64,000 bases of DNA, taken from assembly GCF_000347035.1 (NCBI RefSeq), contig NZ_ANIJ01000015.1, positions 124,001 through 188,000 on the forward strand, written 5' to 3'. This DNA comes from Leptospira sp. B5-022 (GTDB lineage Bacteria; Spirochaetota; Leptospiria; Leptospirales; Leptospiraceae). The stretch's first letter is position 1. Each line of letters starts with the position of its first letter. Both the position numbers and the translations under genes were made by a program. Below, in pieces: positions 47,834-57,219 of the stretch. The notes under the pieces were generated by a model. The model was not told where the DNA came from and searched no databases. It saw only the letters and a program-made list of their open reading frames with translations.

Positions 47834-50800
47834 ATGGTCAATAAATTAGTTCGTTTTTGTTTAGAGAACGGCTTTCTATTAACGATCAGCATTATTGGAA
47901 TTATTTTTTTCGGACTCTATTCAATCTCCAAAACGCCCGTGGACGCTATTCCTGATATAGGCGAAAAACAAGTGATAGTTTTTGCGGACTGGCCCGGGCG
48001 TTCTCCCCAGGATATCGACAATCAGGTAACGTACCCCTTAACGATCAGTTTGAGCGGTACTCCAGGAGTAAAAAATATTCGTTCCATGTCCGGTTTCGGC
48101 TTCTCGATGGTGTTCGTCGTCTTCAAGGAAGAGTTCGATTATTATTGGGCGAGATCAAGGGTCATCGAAAGGATGAATGTTGCCCAACAAAGATTACCAA
48201 CGGGCGTCGTACCGGTGTTAGGTCCGGATGCTACCGCTTTAGGACAGGTATTTTGGTACACTGTAGAAGGAGAAGGTTTCGATTTAGCGGAACTTAGATC
48301 GGCACAGGACTGGTTTATCCGTTATCAATTGAATTCCGTGGAAGGAGTTTCGGAAGTTGCCTCCATGGGAGGTTTCGTAAAGCAGTATCAGATAGATGTA
48401 AATCCGGATAAGTTGCGAGCCTACCGAGTTTCTCATTACGATCTTTATGAAGCGGTAATGAAATCTAATATAGATGTAGGCGCAAAGGTTATCGAAAAAA
48501 ACGGTATAGAGTATTTTATTAGAGGAGTCGGCTTTATCAAGTCGGTTACCGATATCGAAAACATAGTCCTAAAGGAAGAGAACGGGATACCGATCTTCGT
48601 CAAAACCGTAGCGACAGTTTCCCTCGGTCCTGATTTTAGAAGAGGATCCTTGGATAAGAACGGACAAGAAGCCGTAGGGGGAATCGTATTAATGAGATAC
48701 GGTGAAAATCCTCTTAGGGTGATTGAAAGGGTAAAAGAGAAAATCCAGGCTATCCAAACTGCTCTTCCGAAAAAGATCATAGCCGGCGGGAAAGAATCCT
48801 CGATCAAAATCGTTCCATTTTACGACAGGACAAAGATTGTAGAGGAAACATTAGATACTTTGAAGGAAGCCCTAATAGAAGAAGCCCTCCTTGGCGGATT
48901 CATTATCCTGATCTTCCTGCTTCATTTTAAAAGCTCTTTTTCAGTGATTGCAACTCTTCCTTTGAGCGTGCTACTTTGTTATATTCTAATGTATATGTTC
49001 GGAGTCGATTCGAACATAATGTCCTTATCCGGTCTTGCAATTGCGATAGGCGACGTAGGCGACATGGGGATCATCATGACGGAGAGTATCTACCGTCATG
49101 TCATGGATAAAGAGGATAACAAACCTTATTTCGAGAAAGTTTACGAAGGTGCAAAAGAAGTGTCCGGGGCGATCTTAACGGCAGTAACAAACACTATCGT
49201 TTCTTTTGTTCCGGTATTCTTTTTGACCGATCAAGAAGGAAAACTATTTAAACCCCTGGCCTTTACAAAAACCTTCGCCATCGGCTCCTCCGTGGTACTC
49301 GCTCTGACGGTGGTTCCTTTCCTTTGTTACCTGCTATACAAACCTTTCAGCATTTCCCAAAAAAGAGCGGTCCTTCTCTCCTCCCTTTCGGCTTTCCTTG
49401 TCGCCATTTCGGTAAAGTTCGTAATCGCGCCGAATCTTATGGGGATCTACAGCGGCTGGCCGAGCTCCATCACGGCCGGGGTAATCGTGGGCTTGTTCGT
49501 ATATAGAGCCCTAACGGAGAAATTCATTCCATTAGAAAAAAATTATGCTTCCAGACTATTGATCAGGATCTATGAGCCTTCGCTCCGCTGGGTATTAGAA
49601 AATAAGAGAAAATTTATCATCCTGCCGATCTCAATCCTTGTGATAGGGGTCACGATCTGGGTCGGGATCGGCACTGTTTTTCGCCCGTTAGAATGGGTCG
49701 TAAATTTGTTCAGCTTCGAAGAAGCTTCCGAAGAGCTCAAACATTCATTATTTATACCTCATAACCAAAAGTTCAAAAGACCTTTATTAGAATTATCTTA
49801 TATGAGGTTCCAAAATCTGAAAAACGTTCACAATGGATCTTTTTCCTTTACGCTTCTGCTTCGAAGGAAAGATCCCAAAGACCTTCACAAGGAGATGGAA
49901 CAGGGCTGGAGATTGTCCTCCGAGACTAGGATATTGCCGGGGATCGGAAGGGAGTTTATGCCTCCGTTAGACGAAGGCTCAATCCTATACATGCCGACGA
50001 TGCTTCCTCAAGCCGCGTTATCCGAAGTAGTAAACGTGAATCGCGGACAAGACGAGATTATTTCCAGAATTCCGGAAGTGGAATCTATAGTAGGCAAGTT
50101 AGGAAGATCCGACTCGGCCCTGGACCCTGCTCCCATCGGAATGATAGAATCCATCATTTCCCTAAAGCCGGAAGAGGAATGGAGAAACATAAAGGAAGAA
50201 AGGTTCTATTCAAGCTGGCCTAATTTTCTCCAATTTCCTTTTCGTATATTCTTTCCAGATTCTAGAAAGATCACAAAGAAGGAAATTTTAGAAGAGATCC
50301 AAAAGAAGACCAGCATACCCGGGGTGATCCCCACCTTCTTACAGCCGATCCAAACCAGGTTGATAATGCTCCAAACCGGATTTAGAGCGATGATGGGGAT
50401 AAAAATATACGGAACGGATTTAAAGAAAATAGAGAACTTGGGACTGCAAATCGAAGGGATCCTCAAGGGTGTTCCGGGGGCAACGGACGTAATCGCGGAT
50501 CGTATAGTAGGAAAACCTTATATAGAACTGGTCATTGACCGGGAAAGGATCGCTAGATACGGAATTGCCATCCGTGATGTCCAAGATGCGATCGAAATCG
50601 GTATCGGCGGTATGAATATTACCGAGACGGTCGAAGAGAGGGAGAGATACCCTGTTCGCGTTCGTTATCTACGCGATTTCAGGGAGGATATCCCCGAAAT
50701 CGGAAAAATTTTAGTGCCTGGTATGAGCGGAGCTCAAATCCCCCTAGCTCAACTCGTTTCAATCCGGACAGTAATGGGTCCGCAGGAGATCAAGGGAGAA

Positions 50801-51499
50801 AAGGGACTCCTCGTAGGATACGTCACGCTAAATACCAGGGACCGGGACGAGATCAGCGTAGTAGAAGATGCGGAGAAAGTGCTGCGCGACGCAGTGAAGT
50901 CGGGACAATTGATCGTCCCGCAAGGATGTTTTTGGGAATGGTCCGGACAATTCGAAAACCAAAGAAGGGCGACCGCTACGATGAAGGTCGTAATTCCGGT
51001 ATGCCTTTTCGCGATGTTCGTACTTCTCTATATAGGTTTTAAAAGGAAATGGGTCGCGTTCATCATCTATTTCGGAGTCTTGGTCGCCGCTTCCGGAGGT
51101 TTCATTTTTCTAGCAGCTTGGGGAGCGAATTTGTCGGTTGCAGTCTGGGTCGGGATGTTGGTCCTGTTTGGAGTAGTGGACGACGACGGAGTCGTGATCT
51201 CAAGCTATTTGGAGGATATATTTGATAAAGGAAAGCTTCATTCCGTTCGAGATATTCGAGAAGCGGTAGTAGCGGCAGGGATCAAGAGGATCCGTCCTTG
51301 TGTGATGACTATCTTCACTACAGTATTCGGACTGGCTCCGATATTTATGACTAACGGAAGGGGATCAGATATTATGCAGCCTATGGCGATCCCGTCCATC
51401 GGGGGTATGACGGTCAGTTTGGTCACTTTATTCATAGTTCCTTGTTTGTTTTGTGCGGTGGAAGAATGGAAGTTCAAAAAAACGGGAGCAGCTTTGTGA
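47834..51499 (+). CDS. CusA/CzcA-like heavy-metal RND pump, enlarged
   Basis: 1221 residues, about 170 longer than CusA. HME-RND hallmarks: DAIPDIGEKQVIV (about 37-49), GREFMPPLDEGSILYMP (about 702-718). Helix-4 motif IAIGDVGDMGIIMTE has D407, D410 and E417. Near the second relay site is GVVDDDGVV (D1116-D1118), where CusA has its Glu; the CusA relay lysine is replaced by Cys (RIRPCVMT). Extra hydrophobic segments lie at about 512-535 and 545-561, and an extra region follows at about 616-700. Metal substrate is uncertain: Cu/Ag-like at one site, not at another. Proton-driven export from the periplasm. Confidence 0.93.
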   Translation: MVNKLVRFCLENGFLLTISIIGIIFFGLYSISKTPVDAIPDIGEKQVIVFADWPGRSPQDIDNQVTYPLTISLSGTPGVKNIRSMSGFGFSMVFVVFKEEFDYYWARSRVIERMNVAQQRLPTGVVPVLGPDATALGQVFWYTVEGEGFDLAELRSAQDWFIRYQLNSVEGVSEVASMGGFVKQYQIDVNPDKLRAYRVSHYDLYEAVMKSNIDVGAKVIEKNGIEYFIRGVGFIKSVTDIENIVLKEENGIPIFVKTVATVSLGPDFRRGSLDKNGQEAVGGIVLMRYGENPLRVIERVKEKIQAIQTALPKKIIAGGKESSIKIVPFYDRTKIVEETLDTLKEALIEEALLGGFIILIFLLHFKSSFSVIATLPLSVLLCYILMYMFGVDSNIMSLSGLAIAIGDVGDMGIIMTESIYRHVMDKEDNKPYFEKVYEGAKEVSGAILTAVTNTIVSFVPVFFLTDQEGKLFKPLAFTKTFAIGSSVVLALTVVPFLCYLLYKPFSISQKRAVLLSSLSAFLVAISVKFVIAPNLMGIYSGWPSSITAGVIVGLFVYRALTEKFIPLEKNYASRLLIRIYEPSLRWVLENKRKFIILPISILVIGVTIWVGIGTVFRPLEWVVNLFSFEEASEELKHSLFIPHNQKFKRPLLELSYMRFQNLKNVHNGSFSFTLLLRRKDPKDLHKEMEQGWRLSSETRILPGIGREFMPPLDEGSILYMPTMLPQAALSEVVNVNRGQDEIISRIPEVESIVGKLGRSDSALDPAPIGMIESIISLKPEEEWRNIKEERFYSSWPNFLQFPFRIFFPDSRKITKKEILEEIQKKTSIPGVIPTFLQPIQTRLIMLQTGFRAMMGIKIYGTDLKKIENLGLQIEGILKGVPGATDVIADRIVGKPYIELVIDRERIARYGIAIRDVQDAIEIGIGGMNITETVEERERYPVRVRYLRDFREDIPEIGKILVPGMSGAQIPLAQLVSIRTVMGPQEIKGEKGLLVGYVTLNTRDRDEISVVEDAEKVLRDAVKSGQLIVPQGCFWEWSGQFENQRRATATMKVVIPVCLFAMFVLLYIGFKRKWVAFIIYFGVLVAASGGFIFLAAWGANLSVAVWVGMLVLFGVVDDDGVVISSYLEDIFDKGKLHSVRDIREAVVAAGIKRIRPCVMTIFTTVFGLAPIFMTNGRGSDIMQPMAIPSIGGMTVSLVTLFIVPCLFCAVEEWKFKKTGAAL

Positions 51500-51583
51500 T
51501 GCGGTTTAGACCGAGCAGCAAAGGCAACAAGGAGTGGGAAGGATCGTAAACATCCTATCCCGAAAGAAGGCGGGGACAAATCG

Positions 51584-54235
51584 TTGAAAGAAGTTATACA
51601 TAACATAAATATAAATGAGATTATTCGAATATTCCAAACTGATACCGAAGCAGGCATATCCTCGCCTGAAGCGGAAAGCCGTCTCCAGAAATACGGACCG
51701 AATAAGATCCAAGAAGAGAAAAAGAAAAGTATATGGTTGGTGTTTATAGAACAATTTAAGAGTCCGATCGTATACTTACTTTTTCTTGCAACCGCCCTAT
51801 CCTTTTACTTCGAAGAATGGCTGGATGGAAGCGCGATCTTGGTCGTAATTTTGGTCAACGGATTGATCGGATTTTATATGGAAGTGAAAGCCGCAAAATC
51901 CATGGATGCCTTAAAAAAATTGTCCACGGTGACTGCAAAAGTAAAGAGAGACGGAAAAATACAAGAACTGGATTCGGAGTTGGTTGTTCCGGGAGATATC
52001 ATTTACCTGGAAGCCGGAGATATTATTCCGGCTGATGCACGGATTTTTTCCCTTGTAAGCCTTCAAACCGACGAATCGACGTTAACCGGTGAATCCACCC
52101 CTTGCGATAAGAACAACGTATCTTTGCCGGATGACATCCCCCTGGCAGAAAGATCCAACTTGTTATTTAAGGGAACCTTCGTCACAAAGGGGAACACATT
52201 CGGCATAGTAACTTCGACCGGTATGGCGACTGAAATCGGAAAAATCGCCAAAATGCTGCAAGGAGCGGATTCCAGCGCCACACCTTTAGAAGCCAAACTA
52301 TTACAATTCACTAAAAGATTGATCCAAGTAACCGTCTTCTTGATCGGTTTGATCTTTGTACTAGGTCTATGGGAAGGCAGACATTTCCTGCAAATGCTTG
52401 AGACTTCCATCGCATTGGCGGTCGCCGCTATCCCGGAAGGACTTCCAATCGTGTCCACTCTTGCGTTAGCCCAAGGAATGCTGCGGATGGCAAAGCACGA
52501 CGTAATCGTGAAAAAACTTTCCGCAGTAGAAACATTAGGCGGAACAAACGTAATCTGTACGGATAAAACGGGAACTTTGACCCAAAACAAGATAGAAGTC
52601 GTAACGATCGTTACTCCTGACGGAAGTTTTGATCTTGCCTCGAATTGGACCGGCATAACAGGAATTAGCCGGGATATATTGCTTCAAGTTTCTATTCTGT
52701 GCAATACGGCCGAGATTGATCATCAATCCGGATCCGAAAAGGAGATAGGAGATCCTCTGGAAACTGGTCTATTAAAATTTGCGGAACGACTCGGTTCGGA
52801 TCCGACTAAGATCCGTAAAATGTATCCTAAGATCGGCGAGATCCCTTTCGATTCCGATACGAAGATCATGTTGACACTTCATCGAAATGAGGAAGGAAAT
52901 AGGTTACTGGCAAAAGGCGCGGCAGAGGTTATGATACAAAAGAGCAAAAGTATGCTGTCCTCTTCCGGAGAAAAGGAGATGGCTAACTCCGATTCAAAAA
53001 GTTGGCTTGACCGGGCTGATGAGATGGCTTCCTCCGGTCTTAAAGTAATCGGGTTTGCTTATTCGGACACTAAAAGATCGGAAATAGATCCATCGTCCGA
53101 ATTCGTATTCGCAGGTTTGGTAGGTCTAAAAGATCCTCCAAGACCGGAAGTCTATAGTGCATTAGAAGAATGTAAAACTGCCGGGATCAAAGTGATCATG
53201 ATCACAGGGGATCATCCTTTTACCGCAAAAAATATCGCTTTAGAACTAGGGATCACCGATCCTTCTTCGAGTTCGAAGGTCATACTCGGAAAAGATATGC
53301 CCGGGTTAAAGGAATTGACCCAAGAGCAAAAACAGGATTGGATCGGTTCCAATATTTTTGCGAGAGTCAGCCCGAAACAGAAACTTGATCTAGTAACGGT
53401 ACTTCAGGAAAATAAATTCATAGTCGGAATGACAGGAGACGGAGTCAACGACGCACCTGCTTTGAAAAAGGCCGACATAGGGATTGCGATGGGAGAGAGA
53501 GGAACACAAGTCGCCCAAGAGGCGTCCGACATGGTGCTCAAAAACGACTCTTTCAGTTCGATTACCGTTGCCATCCGTCAAGGCAGGGCAATTTTTGAGA
53601 ATATTAGGAAATTTGTAATATACCTTCTTTCCTGCAACCTAAGCGAACTACTGGTGATATCTTTTGCATCAATACTAAATCTTCATTTTCAGTTATTTCC
53701 TTTGCAGATACTTTTTATCAATTTGATCACCGACGTATTGCCCGCTTTGGCATTAGGAGTGACCGAGGCCGGTCCCAAAATTATGGATCAGCCTCCTCGT
53801 CCTTCTTCTGAACCGATTATCGACTCCAAGAGATGGAAAACGGTCTTTATATACTCCTTTCTAATCTCTCTTTTCAGCCTTTCGTCTGTCTTTATAAGCC
53901 ATTACACCGTCCATCGGTCCGAAGCTTGGAATCCGGAGCTTTGCAATAATATTTTGTTTTTTACCCTTATCTTTTCGCAAACACTCCACGCATTTAATAT
54001 GGGCTCAGGCAGATCAGGTTGGAGAAATTCGGAAATACTAAAAAACCGCTATCTTTGGATATCTTCCTTCGTTTGTATAGGACTAGTCTTGATCTGCATC
54101 TACATTCCAGTGTTTAAAAAAGCATTAGATATTCATGAAATGACTTTCGAAGATTGGTCTATTTCGATCGGCTTTTCTCTTTTCTCATTTTGTGCGATCC
54201 AGATTTTCAAAAAGCTAAAGTTAGTGACTCAGTAG
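51584..54235 (+). CDS. P-type Ca2+-ATPase (SERCA/PMR1-like, P2A)
   Basis: 883 residues, typical P2A length; TTG start. Actuator motif TDESTLTGES (about 165), phosphorylation Asp D327 in CTDKTGTLTQN, TGDGVNDAPALKKADIG hinge. Helix 4 has PEGLP (E285), helix 5 NLSE (N685, E688), helix 6 NLITDV (N713, T716, D717). These match SERCA Ca2+-site residues E309, N768, E771, N796, T799 and D800, so Ca2+ (or Mn2+) is the likely ion. It is 84 nt after the RND pump and probably in the same operon. Confidence 0.92.
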   Translation: MKEVIHNININEIIRIFQTDTEAGISSPEAESRLQKYGPNKIQEEKKKSIWLVFIEQFKSPIVYLLFLATALSFYFEEWLDGSAILVVILVNGLIGFYMEVKAAKSMDALKKLSTVTAKVKRDGKIQELDSELVVPGDIIYLEAGDIIPADARIFSLVSLQTDESTLTGESTPCDKNNVSLPDDIPLAERSNLLFKGTFVTKGNTFGIVTSTGMATEIGKIAKMLQGADSSATPLEAKLLQFTKRLIQVTVFLIGLIFVLGLWEGRHFLQMLETSIALAVAAIPEGLPIVSTLALAQGMLRMAKHDVIVKKLSAVETLGGTNVICTDKTGTLTQNKIEVVTIVTPDGSFDLASNWTGITGISRDILLQVSILCNTAEIDHQSGSEKEIGDPLETGLLKFAERLGSDPTKIRKMYPKIGEIPFDSDTKIMLTLHRNEEGNRLLAKGAAEVMIQKSKSMLSSSGEKEMANSDSKSWLDRADEMASSGLKVIGFAYSDTKRSEIDPSSEFVFAGLVGLKDPPRPEVYSALEECKTAGIKVIMITGDHPFTAKNIALELGITDPSSSSKVILGKDMPGLKELTQEQKQDWIGSNIFARVSPKQKLDLVTVLQENKFIVGMTGDGVNDAPALKKADIGIAMGERGTQVAQEASDMVLKNDSFSSITVAIRQGRAIFENIRKFVIYLLSCNLSELLVISFASILNLHFQLFPLQILFINLITDVLPALALGVTEAGPKIMDQPPRPSSEPIIDSKRWKTVFIYSFLISLFSLSSVFISHYTVHRSEAWNPELCNNILFFTLIFSQTLHAFNMGSGRSGWRNSEILKNRYLWISSFVCIGLVLICIYIPVFKKALDIHEMTFEDWSISIGFSLFSFCAIQIFKKLKLVTQ

Positions 54236-54449
54236 TTTTTCGAAAAAAATTGCATTCGTAAAGAAATCGGATCAGGAGAATTGTATCAGATAAAATGCGG
54301 ATACTTAAATAAACGCTGCGTATTAGAATTCTAAATCCTCTGAAGGTACTCGGACGGATTGAACGTTAAAATTGTATTTTTATCGATGGATTTTTTTCCG
54401 AAAATAAGTCATACTAAACGACAGATCGGTTTTTGCTTTCGGTATTCCT

Positions 54450-55049
54450 ATGAAAACAGCTCTTCAAATATTATTGGTCTTTCTGGCCATTCTCCAATTT
54501 TCTTCCTGTTCCAAATCACCTCAAGAAAAAGTAAGAACGATACTTTCCGACGCGCAATTAAACGAAGAAGAAAAGATCAAAATGGCAGCATTCGCTTTAT
54601 TCGGTGAAAGATTAAAAGAAATCGATCTCATCAAAACCCAAGATGATAAGGGCACTAAATATGAGGTGTACTTAGGATTCGGAGGAACTTCTGCACTTAC
54701 ATTTCTAGGTTCCGAAAAATACTCAGATCATATGAAACTGGAATTGGCTTTAGGTACTTATAAATTCCTGCAATCTTTGCAGGGTTTTCGTTTCGGAAAA
54801 TATAGAATGAGCCTGATCAAACCCTTTTTCATTAAGAACGGAGAAGCAAGAGGTGCAGAAGAATTCGAGATCTATAGATTCAGAGCGGAAGGAGAAGATC
54901 TGAAAAATATAGAAGGATTTCAAGAAACCGACGCATTCTCCTCCGATAATTACGATGTTCCTTCCGAACAGGTAGTATCTGTCCTAAAAAATATGATAGA
55001 TCATTGGCAAGTAGAGCTGGACCAATTTGCCAGAGTAGAGATCAAGTAA
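54450..55049 (+). CDS. Lipoprotein, unknown
   Basis: 199 residues. The signal (LQILLVFLAILQFSSC) ends in FSSC, a leptospiral lipobox with Cys about 20. The mature part is mixed helix and strand with many charged residues (KVRTILSDAQLNEEEKIKMA, then KMAAFALFGERLKEID). No enzymatic motif is seen. It follows the Ca2+-ATPase by 214 bp of intergenic DNA and converges on the GDPD gene. Function unknown. Confidence 0.72.
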   Translation: MKTALQILLVFLAILQFSSCSKSPQEKVRTILSDAQLNEEEKIKMAAFALFGERLKEIDLIKTQDDKGTKYEVYLGFGGTSALTFLGSEKYSDHMKLELALGTYKFLQSLQGFRFGKYRMSLIKPFFIKNGEARGAEEFEIYRFRAEGEDLKNIEGFQETDAFSSDNYDVPSEQVVSVLKNMIDHWQVELDQFARVEIK

Positions 55050-55806
55050 GAAGAGATCTCATTCTTTTCGGATAATTCGTAAAGATCCCGTCCACGCCTA
55101 GATCTATTCCGAACTTCAATTCTTCTTCCGTATTCAAAGTATAAACTAAGACGTTAAAACCTTCCTTTTGGATCTTGGAAACAGTTTCCTTGTCCAGACC
55201 CTTTGCGGAAAGATTCAAACTGAAAACGTTCAATCTAAAACCTAGATCTAAAGCTTCCATCCAAGAAGAAGTTTCTTCTCCGATCAAGATCCCAAGTTTT
55301 GCTTCTACGGACAATTCCCTGAGTCTCACCAAAGAGTCCCAGCAGAAAGAGGAGAATAACGTTTTATGGAAAAGAGAATTTTTTTTCGTATAGTCTATCA
55401 GTTCCTGTTCGATCGGAATTTCGATCGGGATCTCTTCGTAGGCGCAGGATTTGATCTCCACATTCAGGCCTATATTTTTGGATTTTAAAAAATCCCAGAC
55501 CTCCCAAAGTTCCGGCACCTTCTCCCCTTTAAATTTTGGATCTTTCCATACGCCCGCATCCGCTTTACGGATCAAATCGAAAGGAAGAAGTTTTACTTCT
55601 CCTTTTTGATCGGTGGTTCTATCCAGGGTATCGTCGTGAATGACTACTATTTTTCCATCAGCAGAATGGATGATGTCCAATTCTATCCAATCGGCCCCCA
55701 GTTCACAGGCGCTTTGGAAGGAGATCATAGTGTTTTCGGGATATTCTCCGCTGTCTCCTCTATGCGCGATCACCCAAGGTTTAGGAAGAAGAAATGGATC
55801 CGTCAT
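55042..55806 (-). CDS. Glycerophosphodiester phosphodiesterase
   Basis: About 254 residues from the ATG at 55806. TIM-barrel GDPD: HRGDSGEYPENT (about 15-26), ELDIIHSADGKIVVIHDDTLDR (about 42-63, given in parts: ELDI with the metal Glu/Asp, VVIHDDTLDR with the His), and a C-terminal VYTLNTEEEL / DGIFTNYP end. It hydrolyses glycerophosphodiesters to glycerol-3-phosphate and alcohol, here without a signal peptide, so cytoplasmic. The start codon overlaps the previous stop by 1 nt (TAATG), showing translational coupling. Confidence 0.93.
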   Translation of the reverse strand: MTDPFLLPKPWVIAHRGDSGEYPENTMISFQSACELGADWIELDIIHSADGKIVVIHDDTLDRTTDQKGEVKLLPFDLIRKADAGVWKDPKFKGEKVPELWEVWDFLKSKNIGLNVEIKSCAYEEIPIEIPIEQELIDYTKKNSLFHKTLFSSFCWDSLVRLRELSVEAKLGILIGEETSSWMEALDLGFRLNVFSLNLSAKGLDKETVSKIQKEGFNVLVYTLNTEEELKFGIDLGVDGIFTNYPKRMRSLLT

Positions 55807-56639
55807 TAGAAGGCCCACCCGACAAAAAGATTCAAACCAAAGCTGGAGCCGGGCAATCTTTCTCCATTCTGATATGCATACTTTCTGTATAAAAGATCCC
55901 CCATACTTGCGGTCCTATCCGAATAATAAAGATCGGAAACGGAGAATGAATTATGATAAGGAGAATACCAGCTCCATACACCTTCCCAACCGAAAAAAAG
56001 ACCGGAAGAAGTTTGGAATCTGAATCCGACTCCGAAACCGGCATAGTTTCTTGGTCCGGAACTATAAGAATCTTTTTCGAAACGATACGTATTTCCGGCG
56101 GATTCCCAATAAAGAACCGTTTGGGTTTTTTGGAAATGTTCTCTTCCCAACCAAAGGGAAACGAAAAAAGGAGAATCTGCTATGAACCTTTGGACGAAGA
56201 ATGCTCCTCCCCAATACTTTTCCTCATAATTTCTCAACCTACCGTAAAAATCATGAGGCGGAAGAAAATAAGAATAAGCGGTATCATTATCAAAACGATT
56301 CACATAAGAGTTAGTATATCCGCTGAGTCCGATTGCCCATTGTGAATCCAACATTCTGGCAAACTGCAAAGAATAATACCTATCGAATCTTCCTAACGCG
56401 AACCCTCCGATCTGGTTCTTGAATTTTTCCCTAAGTTCCGGCTGGCTTGGTCCAGTCGGAGTTTTTTCAGGAGGAAGTTCATTCAAAGGACTAGGCTTTT
56501 GCTCAATATTTTTATCCGGAGAAGGTTCCGTAGTTTGGGGCCAAACTTGGAAAGATAGGATCATTACTAGGAGAACGGATAATTTAGGAAAAAACGCTGA
56601 GGCGGATTTTGGATGGGAGAACATCCCTAGCAAAAACAC
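55806..56639 (-). CDS. Outer-membrane-like beta-barrel protein, unknown
   Basis: 277 residues. A signal peptide (LSVLLVMILSFQVWPQ, about 20-35) and a proline/serine/lysine-rich linker (about 36-68) lead into a long run of strands with alternating aromatics (FDRYYSLQFARM, YWGGAFFVQRF, YAGFGVGFRF, FFGWEGVW) ending in Phe (NLFVGWAF). This pattern fits an outer-membrane barrel. No close family recognised. Translationally coupled to the GDPD gene. Confidence 0.75.
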   Translation of the reverse strand: MFLLGMFSHPKSASAFFPKLSVLLVMILSFQVWPQTTEPSPDKNIEQKPSPLNELPPEKTPTGPSQPELREKFKNQIGGFALGRFDRYYSLQFARMLDSQWAIGLSGYTNSYVNRFDNDTAYSYFLPPHDFYGRLRNYEEKYWGGAFFVQRFIADSPFFVSLWLGREHFQKTQTVLYWESAGNTYRFEKDSYSSGPRNYAGFGVGFRFQTSSGLFFGWEGVWSWYSPYHNSFSVSDLYYSDRTASMGDLLYRKYAYQNGERLPGSSFGLNLFVGWAF

Positions 56640-56689
56640 CCGAAAAAAGAAAATGTCAAGCAGTGGAAAATAAGAGGTGGGAAGAAATT

Positions 56690-56716
56690 AGCAGGCGAGG
56701 TTTCCCTTCGCCCGCT
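56690..56716 (-). terminator. Terminator hairpin after phasin B
   Basis: Arms 56690-56698 and 56708-56716 form 9 pairs (one G-U) with a 9-base loop, 10 nt past the stop of the phasin B gene. A T-rich stretch (AATTTCTTCCC on the transcript strand) follows. Confidence 0.6.
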
Positions 56717-56726
56717 CGGTCGGAAA

Positions 56727-57098
56727 TTAAGCTTTTCCCTTTGCAGTAGCTTTGATTGTCTCAGCCACTTCGGTTAATTTCGCTTTAACAGCTTCTAATT
56801 GTCCTTCCGGAACGCGTTTTTTGATCTCTTCGGAGATTTGATTGTACTTCTCAACGATCTTGCCACGAGTTTCCTCGTAGTTTTTACCGGCAACAGTGGA
56901 AACTTCTTTGATTTCGTTCAAAAGTTTATCCACAGATTCGCGAATTTTTACGGAAGTTTCAGAATTGTCTGCAGCGCCTTTCGCTACTAATTCTCCGTAG
57001 GTTTTTTCCAAATCTACTTTCGCTTTGTCTAGTCCTTCTTGTCCAGATTTCAAAAGTCCGATTCCGGCGTTAAGAATGTCCAACAGTTGTTTTTCCAT
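56727..57098 (-). CDS. Phasin-family protein B
   Basis: 123 residues from the ATG at 57098, which has GGAGAG upstream; an earlier in-frame start would run through the operator sites. It starts [20 protein letters not shown] and continues as amphipathic helix to a Lys/Ala-rich tail (KATAKGKA), the shape of granule-associated phasins. Very similar in layout to protein C (62386-62766). The two operator-like sites upstream are absent in the coding region. Downstream of the ppk2 operon by about 120 bp. Predicted to bind PHA granules. Confidence 0.82.
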   Translation of the reverse strand: MEKQLLDILNAGIGLLKSGQEGLDKAKVDLEKTYGELVAKGAADNSETSVKIRESVDKLLNEIKEVSTVAGKNYEETRGKIVEKYNQISEEIKKRVPEGQLEAVKAKLTEVAETIKATAKGKA

Positions 57099-57127
57099 TT
57101 TTCTCTCCTTTTTTCGCAGCATTTTTA

Positions 57128-57160
57128 GTGCAGCGCACAAACCATTCATATTGCACCGCA
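57128..57160. promoter_or_regulatory. Two operator-like TGC-N3-GCA repeats upstream of phasin B
   Basis: Site 1: GTGC-AGC-GCAC at 57128-57138, centred at 57133, 35 nt before the ATG. Site 2: TGC-ACC-GCA at 57152-57160, centred at 57156. Centre spacing 23 bp, the same as at phasin C. Seen directly; binding factor unknown (a PhaR-like repressor is the obvious candidate). Confidence 0.6.
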
Positions 57161-57219
57161 CCACAACGGTCAACCTCTAATTTATGAAAAATTTGAAAAA
57201 ATGAAAAAAGAAAACTAGG

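Noticed and set aside
52063..52656. 197-codon frame antisense to the P-type ATPase
   Set aside because: The sense strand carries all P-type ATPase motifs here; antisense frames this long are common in such genes.
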